64,000 nucleotides of DNA. Source: Choristoneura fumiferana (lineage: Eukaryota; Arthropoda; Insecta; Lepidoptera; Tortricidae). Shown piece after piece: positions 11,218 through 23,234 of this stretch. The position numbers were made by a program, and so were the translations under genes. The stretch lies in the NCBI RefSeq assembly GCF_025370935.1, contig NC_133485.1, positions 7,721,864-7,785,863 of the forward strand. The letters run 5' to 3'. How positions within the stretch are numbered: the first letter of the stretch is position 1; each line of letters opens with the position of its first letter. Below the pieces are notes generated by a model. The model was given only the letters and a program-made list of their open reading frames with translations, made no database searches and was not told the origin of the DNA.

Positions 11218-11865
11218 TAGGGTTCCGGAGCCAAAATGGCAAAAACGGAACCCTTATAGTTTCGCCATGTCTGTCTGTCTGTATGTCCGTCCGTCCGCGG
11301 CTTTGCTTAGGGACTATCAATGCTAGAAAGCTGTAATTTTGCACGGATATATAGGTAAACTATGCCGACAAAATAGTACAATTAAAAATTCAAAAACATT
11401 TTTTTTTAGGGTACCTCCCATAGACGTTAAGTGGGGGTGATTTTTTTTTTCTCATCCAACCCTATAGTGTGGGGTATCGTTGTATAGGTATTTTAACCAT
11501 TAGGGGTTTGCTAAGACGATTTTTCGATTCAGTAATTTGTTTGCGAAATATTCAACTTTAAAGTGCAAATTTTCATTAAAATCGAGCGTCCCCCGCTCTA
11601 AAATCTATACCGGTGGGTGGAAAAATTTGAAAAAATTCAGGATGGTACTCAGTATATCAAACTTCCAAGGAAAACTATAACGGCTAAGTTTGCTTGAGAA
11701 TTATTAGTAGCTTATGAGTAAATAGCAGCGTAAGGTATAAAATATACCTAAACTTGGAAGATTCCGTATAAAATACGAAATCCTTAGAAAAATATTACTT
11801 AATTTTTTCGTAATGGCTACGGAACCCTATTTTGGGCGTGTCCGATACGCTCTTGGCCGATTTTT
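11218..11865. repeat. Interspersed repeat, family E (long form)
   Basis: It starts 'gggttccg' and 'aacggaacccttatag', has a 'gtccgtccgtccg' run, and ends 'ggaaccctattttgggcg' then 'ctcttggccg'. Relatives with the same head and tail logic occur at 33128-33515 and 57795-58460. Non-autonomous and noncoding; the class was not determined. Confidence 0.6.
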
Positions 11866-12123
11866 TTAAAGTGTTAAATGGTATAGTGTTTGACGGCCTG
11901 TGAAAGATTGTTGGATTGGATGTAGGTATGCAAGTTGAAGCAAAGCTGATCTTGGTCGTGGTAGGTATGGATGTATTTTACTTTTCTTAAGTGGGGGTTC
12001 ATGTTTACTGTCTCAAGTTCTTTAACAGACTTGAAATTTCAACTCATTGAAACATTCATGTTACATTTTTCTTTGGAATTGTGTCTCTTTGTTTTGTTCA
12101 CTGAGATGAATGACAAGTTTTAA

Positions 12124-12236
12124 AGAATTTATTGAATCAGGCGTTACTTTGCGGAGGTCCATATCAATAAACAAATACTTTGCTCACCCGCGACCTTAAG
12201 TCGCGTAAGGTCGCGGGTGAGCAAAGTACCTAATTG
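12124..12236. repeat. Foldback family C, collapsed copy
   Basis: It shares 'gcggaggtccatatcaat' with the copies at 25100-25345 and 42191-42640. The core is a 22-base hairpin, TTTGCTCACCCGCGACCTTA and its complement, separated by only 7 bases (about 12179-12228). It looks like the two ends of the family brought together by an internal deletion. Confidence 0.7.
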
Positions 12237-12636
12237 TTTTAGTTCTGTTTTAAAGACTATAAAAATATGAAAGGTGGTTTATGTATGAATTTAAATTTTT
12301 ACATAATTTTTGTTGAGTGTTTAGTAAGTTATAATTTTTTACTTAAAGATTAACCACATGGAGTTATGTATTTCTATATTGATCCCAGTCTAATTTTGTC
12401 GAGATTTCATAACAGGAACTGCGAAAATATACTAAATCACCACACAAAGGTATGGTTTTATACCTAACCCTTTTCACGCTAGGTACTGTTTTGTAGCATA
12501 CAAAAGTCATCACCGCACGCCAAGTCATAATGCCAAAAGCGGATTTTAACTTCAAGCACCCACGTACCTAGGTCGCTACTGCACGTTGTGTTGAGGTTCA
12601 AAAGACATACTTAGGCCGATGGCGTTGTAGGCACCA

Positions 12637-12731
12637 GAGGCCGTATTGCCTAACGTTTCTGGCGCTCGCGATTACAATCAAGTCATTTGATTGCGATCGC
12701 GAGCGTCAAAAACGTTAGGCAATACGGCCTC
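12637..12731. mobile_element. Short MITE or hairpin next to the vasa RGG exon
   Basis: Nearly the whole 95 bases form an inverted repeat with outer arms GAGGCCGTATTGCCTAACG and inner arms that match less well. It ends 65 bases before the vasa exon acceptor at 12797, inside the upstream intron. Confidence 0.7.
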
Positions 12732-12796
12732 CAGTCTTGATATCTTTAGACGTTGCTGGTGTTCAACAAGTATTAAAGTGCTAATTGTTATAAAAG

Positions 12797-15700
12797 GTGA
12801 TGACGGCGACAGAGGAGACAGAGGCGAGCGGGGTAGAGGCCGGGGCCGCGGTGGCCGAGGCGGCCGCGGGCGCGGTGGCGGAGGCGACCGCGGTGACCGC
12901 GATGGAGAGCGTGGCGAACGCGAGGAGCCCGAGCTAGACGAGAACGGCGAGCCCAAGAAGCCACCAGTCACTTATGTGCCTCCTGAACCAACTGAGAACG
13001 AAGACGAGATCTTTGGAAGCACTATCAGCTCCGGAATCAACTTTGACAAGTTTGATAATATTGCTGTTAAAGTAAGTTATTCTAATATCGACTGTTATCA
13101 TATCACAAGTCTTTACCGCTCCTTACACTAGAGTACTTCCAACTGTTAGCATGGCATTAAAACGCCCCGGGCCACGGGCCGTTACCCGCCGTGAGTTGCG
13201 GTTGCGGGTTAGGTTAGAACAATCAGGCTTTACTCCGCCAAAGGTGAGCCGATAGGTGCATAATAGCGGCTGTGAAACTTGTGCGTCAGACCAGTTACAT
13301 AGCAATTATTGTGTAATGTGTGCTAAGAGAATTAGATACATTACAGTAATGAGCTTTTATTTGTGACGTTTTGTCATTTATAATTAAATTAGTGGCGGGT
13401 AAACGTAAAATAAACTGTAAACTGCTGTAAACTGCTGTGGATGCATGATTTTATGGGTATTAAAATGCGAGATCATTTGCGTCAGCATTATTTTTTCCAA
13501 TATTTTGCTAAACGGACGAAAGGGTCGAACGCGTACTAGCCCCGCTTGGAGGCGGATAGATCTATTTACCGGCTGGACTACTCGGACTACGGAACCCCGA
13601 TAGTCCCAGTAGTTAAGGCCAATGGCGAGATCCGCATCTGTGGCGATTATAAGGTCACGATTAATCCAAAGCTTAAGCGCAACTTCTTTTGCCGCGAATA
13701 GACGAGTTATTTGCGAATCTTAGTATTGGCGAGAAATTCACAAAGATAGATTTAAGACATGCATACGAGCAGTGTTTACTGGTAGAGGAATAGCAACCTT
13801 ATACAGCTATAAACACGCACGTAGGTACATTCGCGTATCGTTGCACTCCTTACGGGCTATCGTGCATACCAGAAAGAAACCAAAAAATTATGGAGGAGAC
13901 GCTGCGCGGAGTACCTGATTGCGTGGTTTTCTTGCACGATATATGTATGTATCACGGTTTACTAATGTTTCGGCGAATAACGTTTGGCAACCTGTTTCAT
14001 TTCGCAACTTTTCATTTCCCAACTGTTTAATATTTCTGAAACTGTAAATATTTCAGTATTTTTATAAAACTAACCTAACCTAATCTAAAGGGTTCTACAC
14101 GATGGCCCTGAAATAAATCCTGAAATATTTACAGTTTTAGAGTTTGCGAAATGAAACAGGTTGCCAAACGTTACGTTGCGAAAAGGCAGTACTCGATGTG
14201 TCACACACAGGTTCCAATGAGGGAACATATTAAAAATATAAAAACTGTACTAGCCCTTTCGAACCCAGCCGAGTATGAAAAGAGTTACGATAATGGACTT
14301 TATGTACAATCCATGTCAAGTTCAAAATTCAAATGTAAGAATAATGACAGTGGACCTTATGTACAATCCATGTCAAATTCAAATGTAATTAACCCGCACA
14401 ATCGTATCGGCTGGTTTCGAAAGGGCTAGCGAGATTGCGGGATGCGGGACTTACTGTTAAGTTAAATAAATGTAGTTTTATGAAAGACCGATACCTAGGA
14501 TTTGTTATAGACAAAGATGGCTTGAGGCCGGACCCCAAAAAATTTGATGCCATTTCTAGTGCGCCTCAATCGAAGAACGTGACTCAATTGATACGTTTTT
14601 TAGGTAGGTATGTTAAACTATTACGGCCGTTTCATCCAAAACTTGAGTACGTTATTACATCCCTTTTACAATTTGTTGAAGAAGGAAGACTGGAAATGGG
14701 ACCTCAAATGCGAAAAGGCGTTTTGCGAAGCGAAGTGAACCCTCTTGAGCGAGCGGGTGCTGGCACATTACGAGGAGGGGCGCCAACTGGTGCTGGCGGT
14801 GGATAGCAGCGCGTACGGACTGAGTGCCGTCAGCTGCGTCTCGCGTACGCTCAGCGCGCCCGAGCGCGGCTACAGCCAGCTCGACACGGAGGCGCTCGCC
14901 GTTCTATTTGGGGTGATGAAGCGCCATCAGTACCTCTTCGGCCGGCGCTTCACGCTGCGTACCGATCACCATACTGGCGTACATTTTCGGGGAGAAGGGG
15001 GGCATCCCCCAGACGGCAGCTAGTCGCCTCCAGAGATGGGCGGCTCGCTTAGCGGCGTATGATTTCAAGATTGAGTTCGTTCGATCGGCGGATAAACGGT
15101 CCGGCTGATGCTCTATCGTGGCTGCCGCTGGCTCAACAGGGTTCCTCTTCAGAATCATTTGATTATTTAAATATTGTTGAGGAGTACCTGCCTATTTCTT
15201 TCAAGACGTTACGAAAGAGGTAGAAAGGGATCGCCTAGTGTCTAAAATTAAATGTTACATTATGTTCGGTTGGCCATCATCGGGAGCACGTTGCGAAGGA
15301 GAAAACCCGTTTTTTAACAGAATGAACGAGCTAATAGTAGATCGAGGCTGCATTGTTTACAAATATAGGTCCGTCATTCCAGATAGCTTACGCAAAAAGG
15401 TTCTACTGGAAATGAATCAAGGGCATATAGGTAAAATGAAAAAATTAGCGCTTAGCTATGTTTACTGGCCTGTGCCCTTAAGTGTAAGTTTTCGGTTACA
15501 AAATACGTCTCGATCGCGTTCGCGTTAAAATCTCAATTTGTATGGAATAGTGATGTAACGATTATTCGCATTCGCAAAATTTCTGCGAATGTTTTGCGAA
15601 TATGAATATCAGAAAAAAATACACTTATTAGATAATAGATAGGTTAATAATATTAAAATACGTTCATTTCTTATGTTTTTTATACAAAAAAATAACTTAA

Positions 15701-18700
15701 GCTCGTAATCACATTATCAGTCTTCAGTGTCTTCACTTAATCATTTGATATTATTTATTTATTTATTTACTTTGCGATGCGTTCGTATAAACTGGGTAAT
15801 TTTCGGACATTCTCTTCCATAGACAATTTGGCGCCAAAACGAAAAACTGAATATTCGCATTCGCGAATGTTCAAAAAATGACATTCGTTACATCACTAGT
15901 ATGGAAACACGAACATCGCAAACGTTCCACTAGAGGCGCTGTTCGTGTTTCCATATAAATTGAGATTTTAACGCGAACGCGATCAAGACTTATTTTGTAA
16001 CCGAAAACTTACACTAAGGCCTAGACCGCGACATAGAGGAGCTGTGCCGCGCCGCGCTGCACCCCTACCCCTGGGAGTTCCCGCTGCACCCTTAGCAGCG
16101 TCTACACGCCGATTTCGTGGACTGTGCACTGTGCGGGGGTGCGTTACCTTAGTAGACGCGCATTCGTAGTTGATCGAGGCGATACCGATGCGGGTCACGG
16201 ATGCGACGTCAACGATCGGCGTGTTGCGAACGATCTTTGCGCGTTTCGGTTTGCCTTCGCAGCTTTTAACCGATAATGGACCACCTTTTACATCTCACGA
16301 GTATTGTATACGAATATTGTAGTAATAACTGTATTAAACATGTCACTTCGGCCCCTTACAGACCACAAGCTAATGGGGCCGCTGAAAACGCAGTCAAAAC
16401 AATAAAAAAAGCGATTAAACGCGCATTACACGATGAGGAGGATGTAAACGCGGCTTGAAATAAATTTTGTTTTCAATATCGGAACTGTGAGCATGCGACG
16501 ACGGGTGTTTCGCCGGCCGTGGCGCTGCAAGGACGGCGCCTGCGCAGCCGGCTGGACGCGCTGCGGCAGGACACGGATGCCGTCGTACGCGCCGGGAAAG
16601 TTGCACGTTCGCAGGGTACCGACCGTCAGTTCCGAGTGGGAGACGCGGTGTTGGCTCGCGACTATACAGCGAGAGGGGAGAAGTGGATCGAGGGGAAAAT
16701 TATAAAAATTACGGGTCCACTCTCATATAAAGTCGATGTCGGACTGAAATCTGAATGGAATAGCCACGTGGATCAGCTTATTTCAGTGGACGGTAAAAAT
16801 ATAGATAGATATTCACTTTCGCGATTGAGTACGGCGCTTGAGGGAGAAGTGAACGATTGTGGAGATGAGGCGGCCGACGGTGACAGGTTTGAAGATGCGA
16901 CGCCGCGACTACGTGCGTTCAACCGAGCCAAACGCAGTGTTATGAACTGGCTAGCATAACACAGTCTAAGTTAATATAAGTTTTGTAGTACAATTAGGGG
17001 CTGTTTCACCATCCATTGATTAGTGTTAACTGACGGTTAATGTGATCCCGTCTCTATTTGTTTTGTTCGAATAGACGGAGACGGCATCACATTTAACCAT
17101 CAGTTAACACTAATCAATCAATGGATGGTGAAACAGCCCCTTAGTGTAGTGTAAACTGAAGACGTGTAAGTTAAAGATTTAAAAGGGAGAAAATGTGATG
17201 TTTTGTCATTTATGTAATTGGTGGCGGGTAAACATAGATTTTTACATAAATAAACCAGTCAGTCGAAAGCCTGCGCCTTTCATTGACGTCACAGTAATTA
17301 TGTATTTAATAAAATAAAAAAACTTTTAAACATAAGTATGAGTGAAACAGTCTGGGGGAGTATATTGTTGAAATATTTCATATATAAAACTAAATAGTGA
17401 GTAAAACAAGAATGACCCAACCGCAACCTTATCACCGGAAATAACATAAATAACCTATAAAATCAATGCTTTAGAGGGATTTATACTTAATAAAGAAACT
17501 GCTGAAATTGATAACATGGTTTAAACATCTTTTTTTGCTTTTTAGGTCAGCGGTGAGAATGCGCCTCGGCCTATAGATAGCTTTGAAACAGCAAACTTTA
17601 GAAAGTATGTTTTGGACAATATACTTAAATCTGGCTACAAAAAACCTACGCCCATACAGAAGTATGCTATTCCCATCGTCATGGGCGGTAGAGATTTGAT
17701 GGGGTGTGCTCAGACTGGATCGGGAAAAACGGTAACTTTTTTTTTTTATAACAATTTGCCGATAAAACATGTTTTTAGTTAAGACTTGCGTTTCCTAACT
17801 AACTTTCTTTACAGGCTGCATTCCTTCTGCCGATCATCAATACTCTGCTTCAGGATACGCGTGAATTGGTATCAGTTGGTGGCTGTGCTCAACCCCAGGT
17901 AAATAAAACAACTGTGACGTCTGTGATCTGATGTTTTTAAAAGCTTGCACTTTAATTTTGATAATGTATCCCACACAACTAATAATGTAACATCTTATCT
18001 TATGTAGGGTTTATGTCAATCCAATTTATAGAAAGGGTAAACAAAGACAAAACCTATTGCAAAATAATTAGTCTGTTCAGTAAATCGATTAATTTATTAA
18101 AGTATTTTTGTCTATTTTATTATTTACAATCCTTGATTTAATTCCAAAGACTGTTTATTCAATTATAAAAGCAAGCTTTTTTTTAATATTTTTTTTAATT
18201 TCAAGGTAAATAAATAATAATCGCATATTCAATCCAGTAGGAATCGATTTTTAATATGTCAAATTTTCCACCATCTCCCCGCCAGTCTGCTACTACAGAC
18301 TACGAATAAATAATAAGTCAGGAAGCGTAACTCTGAACGAATTCCACACAAAAAGTGGCCATACCTAAAACCAAAGCAATCTTTCGGAAAACATTTGACA
18401 TTAACCTAACCAATTATACAAGAATTTTGATGAAATCGGTTTGTTTACACTTTCTATAAATTGGATTGGCATAACGTATAGTAAATTGCATTATGGATCG
18501 AATCCTGCTGAGATGCTATTCAAGTTAGCATTTGTACATGGACCAGACAACCAAATAAGTATGATAATGAATGACAGATATGTATGGTGTTTTTTTCGTT
18601 TTAGGTGGTAATAGTGTCGCCAACTCGTGAATTGACGCTACAAATCTTCAATGAGGCCAGAAAGTTCGCTCACGGCTCCATCTTGAAGATAGCTGTGGCC

Positions 18701-21700
18701 TACGGAGGAACAGCTGTGCGGCACCAAGGAGATAACATTGCTGTAAGTTTTTTTTTCCTCAAAACTGTTACTATATTTATTTCGAAACTCAATTTAATTA
18801 CTTAAGACTGACACTGGAAGTCGTACTGAATGTCAGTTTTCGCAGACTTGGTGTCTTCGTACGGTGCGGCTGATCTCGTTGCTCGTATTTTGAGTGATAA
18901 TGGTGGCGTGATTTGTGTGCCGTTTCAGTCGGAGGCTCTTGCTAAGTGGTCAAGTCTTTGTCCGGGTGGCGCACGCCCAATTAATGCCGGTTTGCAGAGA
19001 GGTTGGGATGATGTTGCCTGCAAGCAAATTTATGATTCCCTTTTGGTGGACGCTTCGGGTGTTGATGCGGCTCGTCTGAGAGCTGTTGCTAGACCAGAGT
19101 CGGGGGCGTGGTTACATGCTTTGCCATCTCCTCAGTTGGGTACTCGGCTCGATAATAACTCTTTGAGGGTAGCAGTAGCACTTCGTTTAGGCGGCAAAGT
19201 GTGAAATGCATCGTTGTGTATGTGGGATGATGGTGGGGGAGGATGGGCACCATGGTTTGAGCTGCCAGAGGTGTGCGGGTCGTTTTCCTAGGCACCACGC
19301 TATTAACGACATAGTGCGGCGGGCAATGTTTTCGGTCAATGTGCCTTGTGTGCTTGAACCTCCGGGACTTAGTAGGGTGGACGGAAAGAGGCCGGACGGT
19401 CTCACATTGGTTCCTTGGCGGAAGGGGCGTTGTCTTTTGTGGGACGCAACGTATGTAGCACTTACGCTGCGTCTCATTTGAGACAAACTTCGCGGGTGGC
19501 TGGTTCTGCGGCTGAAAATGCTGCGAGGTTGAAACATGCGAAGTATTTTGCCTTGGAGCCGGTGTACGATTTTGTGCCGGTTGCGGTAGAGACAGCGGGG
19601 CCCTGGGGTTCGGAGGCCCTTGATTTGTTTAGGGACTTGGGTCGTCGTCTCAGGGATAGGGGGTGCGATCCCCGGTCTGGATCGTGGCTGGTTCAACAGG
19701 TGTCCATTGCTGTACAGAGGGGCAATGCTGCCGCGAACCCCCTACCGTCGAATAACGAGTAACCCTGCCTTAATTATATCGCTTTTTATGCCATGTTTTT
19801 ATTGCATTTTAGACCTTTGTAACATAAAGCTGGCAAACAAAAAAAAACAGCTTTATTTAATACTAGCGTTTACTCGCGACTTCGCACGCTTAAATAATTC
19901 GATACAGCAATTGAATTGAAATTCCGGGATTTTATTCAATTCTCGTCGGAACTCCCTAAAATTACATCGTGGTTTTCATTGACGTTACATTAAAACAACC
20001 ATGCCAAATTTCATGACTCAACCCAGCCGTTGTTATTTCGAGATGTATCCCTATCCCGTGGGAATATCGGGATAAAAAGTAGCCTATGTGTTATTCCAGA
20101 TGTCCAGCTATCTACATACCAAATTTCATGACTAAGCCCAGCGGTTATTAGTTCGAGATTTTATCCTTATCCCGTGGGAATATCGGGATAACAATATCCT
20201 GTTTTAATCCAGGTTATAAAGTAACTTTGCCAAATTTTATCCAATTCCGTCTGGCCGTTTCAGCGTGAAGAAGTAACAAACGTACTTACTTACTCACTCA
20301 CTCACAAACTTTCACATTTATATAGTGGACTATGCCACTCAATGTAAACCAATATTTTTGATAAAAGGATGAGACTTGGCACAAATTTCATGAACCAAGT
20401 CGCCCAGCCAGCGGGAGCCACCCTGCAGGGGGGAGGGGGAGGGGGTAAAGTTTATATACTCACTCACAAACTTTCACGTTTGTAATATAAGTAGGATTCT
20501 TTGTATTCTAGTTTAAAATTGCATGATTAACTTTTCGACGGATTTTTTGTAAATGTCACTCGTCGCGAGGGTTGAAATTTGTATTAATGCTAATAAAGCG
20601 GCAGCCATGAACAGCTAATAAAATGAATGAAATAGAAAAACAGCACTTATGATAGTTTATTTTATAGCATGGGATGATTATCAAGATAATAAATAATCAA
20701 CAATAATATAATATAGATAATAATATTCAACACTTAACAATTAAAAAAAATGGTGTTTACAGAGGGGATGTCACATTCTGGTTGCGACGCCGGGCCGCCT
20801 GCACGACTTCGTGGATCGCAATCGCGTGTCATTCGACAGCATTCGGTTCGTGGTGCTCGACGAAGCCGACCGAATGCTCGACATGGGATTCATGCCGAGC
20901 GTCGAGAAAATGATGCAACATGCCACTATGGTTGCAGTGGTAAGAATCTTTTGACATGATTCCCTCCTGATAGAACAGGATGTGGCAGAGGCGGCACCTG
21001 TATAAGGGGCAGTAAGCAAGACAGTTCCACTGAGTAAGTTGACAATATCAGACCGTAATTCCACAGCAAAAGAGAACAAGTATGCACACTCCGACCCTTT
21101 AGGAGGCTTAACTGCCTACTCCGGCGCGGACGCTTAGGGTTGTCGATGTCTATTTTAGATTAATTAATTGCCTACCGGCAAATAATTTTAGTATGAAAGT
21201 TAACTTAAAATTGTCCAATATCTGTGTATCAAGAGAAACAAGATTCTTTGCCGCTCTATTATTATTATTATTATACTAAATTTTAAAATATTATTTATAA
21301 ATTCGCCGAAGTGGTGATGGCGACTGTGTACATACTACTCATGTTTCCTACACATAATACTATAATTATATTGTTTGTCCAATATCTGTGTCTAGAGACA
21401 AGATTCCTTGCCGCTCTATTATTATTATACTAAATTTAAAAGTATTATTTATAAATTCGCTGAAGTGGTGATGGCGATTGTGTACAGTACTCATGTTTCC
21501 TACACATAATACTATAACTATTTTGCTTATAGGTAGATAGGTATCTATTATTTTTTATGTGTCCTTGCACGAAACTATCACACTACACTTAATAAGTACT
21601 ACTAATTTACAACTATACCTAATACAAAAATACGTAAGTACGAGTACGCGAACGGAAAAGGTGATCATCTCGCGAAGCGAGCGCAACACGAGCGAGCTAA

Positions 21701-22721
21701 AATCGAAACGTACGGCACCGACGGCAGAGCAGCCTTGACTAAAGAAAATTTAATCCTCCTTAAATTATCAGTGTGTTCGTGCGGCGAGTGCGTGCGTACC
21801 GGCGCCAACCTACGCGCACACATTTAAGCCGCGCGATGTACTTTTGTTCGTAGTGAACCTACTTGGTCTCTTTAAAGGGTGTCAATTGATTAGTGAGGTG
21901 ATATCATAACCTGCCCTATTGTTATTTCAATAAATTTTTTTTAGGATCAACGCCAAACCCTCATGTTCTCTGCGACATTTCCTGAGGATATCCAACACTT
22001 GGCCGGTCGCTTCTTGAACAACTACCTTTTCGTGGCCGTTGGCATTGTCGGAGGCGCTAGCGCCGACGTCGAACAAATATTCCATCAAGTCACTAAATAC
22101 GAAAAGCAGAACACACTCAAAAAATTGATTGAAGAAAATGGTAAGATCATCAATATGTACTAGCCTTTACCCGCGGCATCGCTCGCGTTTGGCACTATTT
22201 CAGGTTTTCGCAAAATTCTCATAAATTTATTCGGCCGTTGATTTTTCAGAATTTTATCTCGATCCCGTGATAATATATTGGTATGAAATTAGCCTATGTG
22301 GTATTCCTAACATTCAGCTATCTACATACCTACGGAATTTCATATAAAAACCCTAATCCATTATACAATTGGTCATAACAAAAATAAATAATACAAATTG
22401 TAACTACCGTCGTTAAGGTGTAAACTCTTAAACTCCTTCAACTTTTGTATCCACTTTTTCATAAGTTGCTTAGAAATAAGATACTTATGTTATGGCATCG
22501 ACTGTTACCACTTTTCATTTCAGACGGCAAGCGCGTCCTAGTATTCGTAGAAACGAAACGTAATGCGGATTTCATAGCAGCTGTGCTGTCTGAGCAACAG
22601 ATGTTAACGTCGTCCATTCACGGAGACCGTATGCAGCGCGAGAGGGAGTTGGCCTTACAGAATTTTAAGAGCGGACACCACTGCATCCTGGTGGCCACAG
22701 CGGTCGCTGCTCGTGGGCTCG
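12797..22721 (+). CDS. vasa: Vasa, germline DEAD-box RNA helicase (seven of its exons; 5' and 3' ends missing)
   Basis: Exons: 12797-13071, 17546-17731, 17815-17898, 18605-18742, 20763-20939, 21945-22140 and 22524-22721. All have GT/AG borders and the phases agree, giving 418 codons. Exon 1 encodes an RGG/GDRGD-rich region, then KKPPVTYVPPEP and GINFDKF, typical of Vasa. Helicase motifs follow in order: Q (KPTPIQ), I (AQTGSGKT), Ia (PTRELT), Ib (TPGRLHD), II (DEAD), III (SAT), IV (VFVETKRNADF) and the start of V (VATAVAARGL). FVAVGIVGGASADVEQ separates Vasa from Belle/PL10. The frame ends in phase 1 at 22721. The expected Asp of motif V, motif VI (HRIGRTGR) and the C-terminus were not found downstream, and the N-terminus lies upstream of 12797. 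Vasa is an ATP-dependent RNA helicase of nuage and germ plasm that works with piRNA factors. Its introns carry most of the local transposons. Confidence 0.93.
13945..14195. mobile_element. MITE nested in the Gypsy reverse transcriptase
   Basis: Inverted arms AACGTTTGGCAACCTGTTTC at 13979 onward and the complement ending near 14171 enclose a spacer of about 135 bases. It interrupts the reverse-transcriptase coding remnant just after the catalytic-loop region. Exact ends were not fixed. Confidence 0.65.
14254..14425. mobile_element. MITE with CTAG target duplication, nested in the Gypsy element
   Basis: Terminal inverted repeats begin CCCTTTCGAA and end TTCGAAAGGG, flanked by CTAG at 14250-14253 and 14426-14429. 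The Gypsy coding remnant continues across the duplicated CTAG, so the borders are exact. Inside, a block of about 45-50 bases containing 'tatgtacaatccatgtcaa' is present twice in tandem. Confidence 0.85.
15472..16017. mobile_element. MITE nested in the Gypsy integrase region
   Basis: Long terminal inverted repeats contain AGTGTAAGTTTTCGGTTAC and GATCGCGTTCGCGTTAAAAT on the left, and their complements end at about 16015. GGCCT flanks it at 15467-15471 and 16018-16022. It carries an inner hAT-like element (15548-15898). Confidence 0.75.
15548..15898. mobile_element. hAT-like MITE with 8-bp target duplication, third nesting level
   Basis: The ends TAGTGATGTAACGA and their complement are flanked by the perfect 8-mer GTATGGAA at 15540-15547 and 15899-15906. 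An 8-bp duplication is the hAT hallmark. The interior repeats 'attcgcattcgc' in both orientations and encodes no transposase. Confidence 0.8.
16997..17140. mobile_element. MITE with near-perfect arms and TTA duplication, nested in the Gypsy 3' end
   Basis: Arms of about 45 bases begin GGGGCTGTTTCACCATCCAT and are flanked by TTA (16994-16996 and 17141-17143). TTA duplication and G-rich ends suit PIF/Harbinger. The arms differ by very few bases, indicating a young insertion. Confidence 0.85.
18011..18474. mobile_element. TIR element in a vasa intron
   Basis: A 34-base terminal repeat beginning TTATGTCAATCCAATTTATA at 18011-18044 is repeated inverted at 18441-18474 with two or three mismatches. 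The interior is AT-rich without a reading frame. Confidence 0.7.
18815..19762 (+). mobile_element. 5'-truncated non-LTR retrotransposon, C-terminal nuclease-like region
   Basis: Three overlapping open pieces in changing frames (18830-19204, 19206-19481, 19415-19762) read as the C-terminal end of a LINE protein. They include a Cys/His cluster (CVCGMMVGEDGHHGLSC), then GKRPDGLTLVPW with a later Asp in LLWDAT, and finally SIAVQRGNAA before a stop. CCHC followed by K/RPD...D is the layout of restriction-like endonucleases of R2/R4-type LINEs, so I infer that class. The polymerase domain is missing, and two frameshifts make it dead. It lies in the intron before the DEAD exon. Confidence 0.7.
19862..20500 (+). 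repeat. Interspersed repeat, family D
   Basis: It begins 'tagcgtttactcgcgacttc' and contains two tandem blocks with 'cccgtgggaatatcggg', then ends with 'gtttcagcgtgaagaagta' and 'actcactcacaaactttc'. The same family is expanded at 55650-56890 and decayed at 48525-49690. Confidence 0.7.
21211..21531. repeat. Tandem duplication of about 160 bases in a vasa intron
   Basis: The block beginning 'ttgtccaatatctgtg' at 21211 recurs at 21375. Both copies include an (ATT)n run, 'aagtggtgatggcga' and 'catgtttcctacacataata'. The copies differ by small indels. Confidence 0.85.
22163..22335 (+). repeat. Family D fragment
   Basis: It contains 'tttacccgcggcatcgctcg' followed by a cut-down block with 'agcctatgtggtattcc' and 'agctatctacatacc'. 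It lies in the short intron before the last visible vasa exon. Confidence 0.6.
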
Positions 22722-22843
22722 GTACGTACCATAGTCGGTCATTGCACATAAGTTTCCGACGCCTTTGTTTAAAAAAATAACAACCGTAATACACGTAGAT
22801 ATACGATAAGCTAAACTGATACTATTGTGGACCCACACACTTA

Positions 22844-23234
22844 CAGCCTTATTCATAAAAAGTTAGAGCCTCCTTGGAGGCCCGATGCTAAAACATGATT
22901 CATAAACGTAGTTAGCGCTAATCAGTCGATCAAGGCTCTGCTAAAGTTAGAGGACCGTAGACCCTCCTTTATCTCCCTGCTAAGTCACAAAATGGCCGCC
23001 ACAAGTTTGAGCAGCTGACTTTGACAAGAGCAAAAAACCATACCGAAGATATTTTTAGTGAAGGGAGGGTTACGCAAAGATTAAGCGTCTAATCCGTCTT
23101 TCAGCGACTCTACAACAAGCAGACTGCTAGCAAGCGCTTATGAATCATACTTTTTGACAACCGTCTAACAGCTTAATCAGTCGCAAATAACAGACGATCA
23201 AACCTCAATTAAGGATTTTTTATGAATAAGGCTG
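22844..23234. mobile_element. Harbinger-like MITE downstream of the last visible vasa exon
   Basis: The ends CAGCCTTATTCATAAAAA and their complement are flanked by TTA at 22841-22843 and 23235-23237. No transposase is present. It begins 122 bases after the final vasa donor site. Confidence 0.8.

Larger units (their letters stand above)
13362..17292 (+). mobile_element. Decayed Ty3/Gypsy LTR retrotransposon in a vasa intron
   Basis: Short LTR copies start TGTGACGTTTTGTC at 13362 and TGTGATGTTTTGTC at 17194. The second is directly preceded by a polypurine tract (17181-17193). Between them, in Gypsy order, are reverse-transcriptase remnants (13540-13950, resuming 14430-14690), an RNase H region (14740-15160, with DSSAYG and DTEALAV), the integrase zinc-finger area (15330-15470), the integrase core (16200-16460, with TDNGPPF-like and YRPQANG motifs) and the integrase C-terminal region (16500-16960). 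gag and protease are absent and several frameshifts and stops are present, so it cannot be active. The 3' LTR end near 17292 is an estimate. Five secondary insertions are nested in it. Confidence 0.85.

Noticed and set aside
12678..12971. Minus-strand Pro/Ser/Arg-rich open frame
   Set aside because: Antisense shadow of the vasa RGG exon.
13123..13305. 60-codon minus-strand frame
   Set aside because: Intron sequence next to the vasa RGG exon; no family and no splice support.
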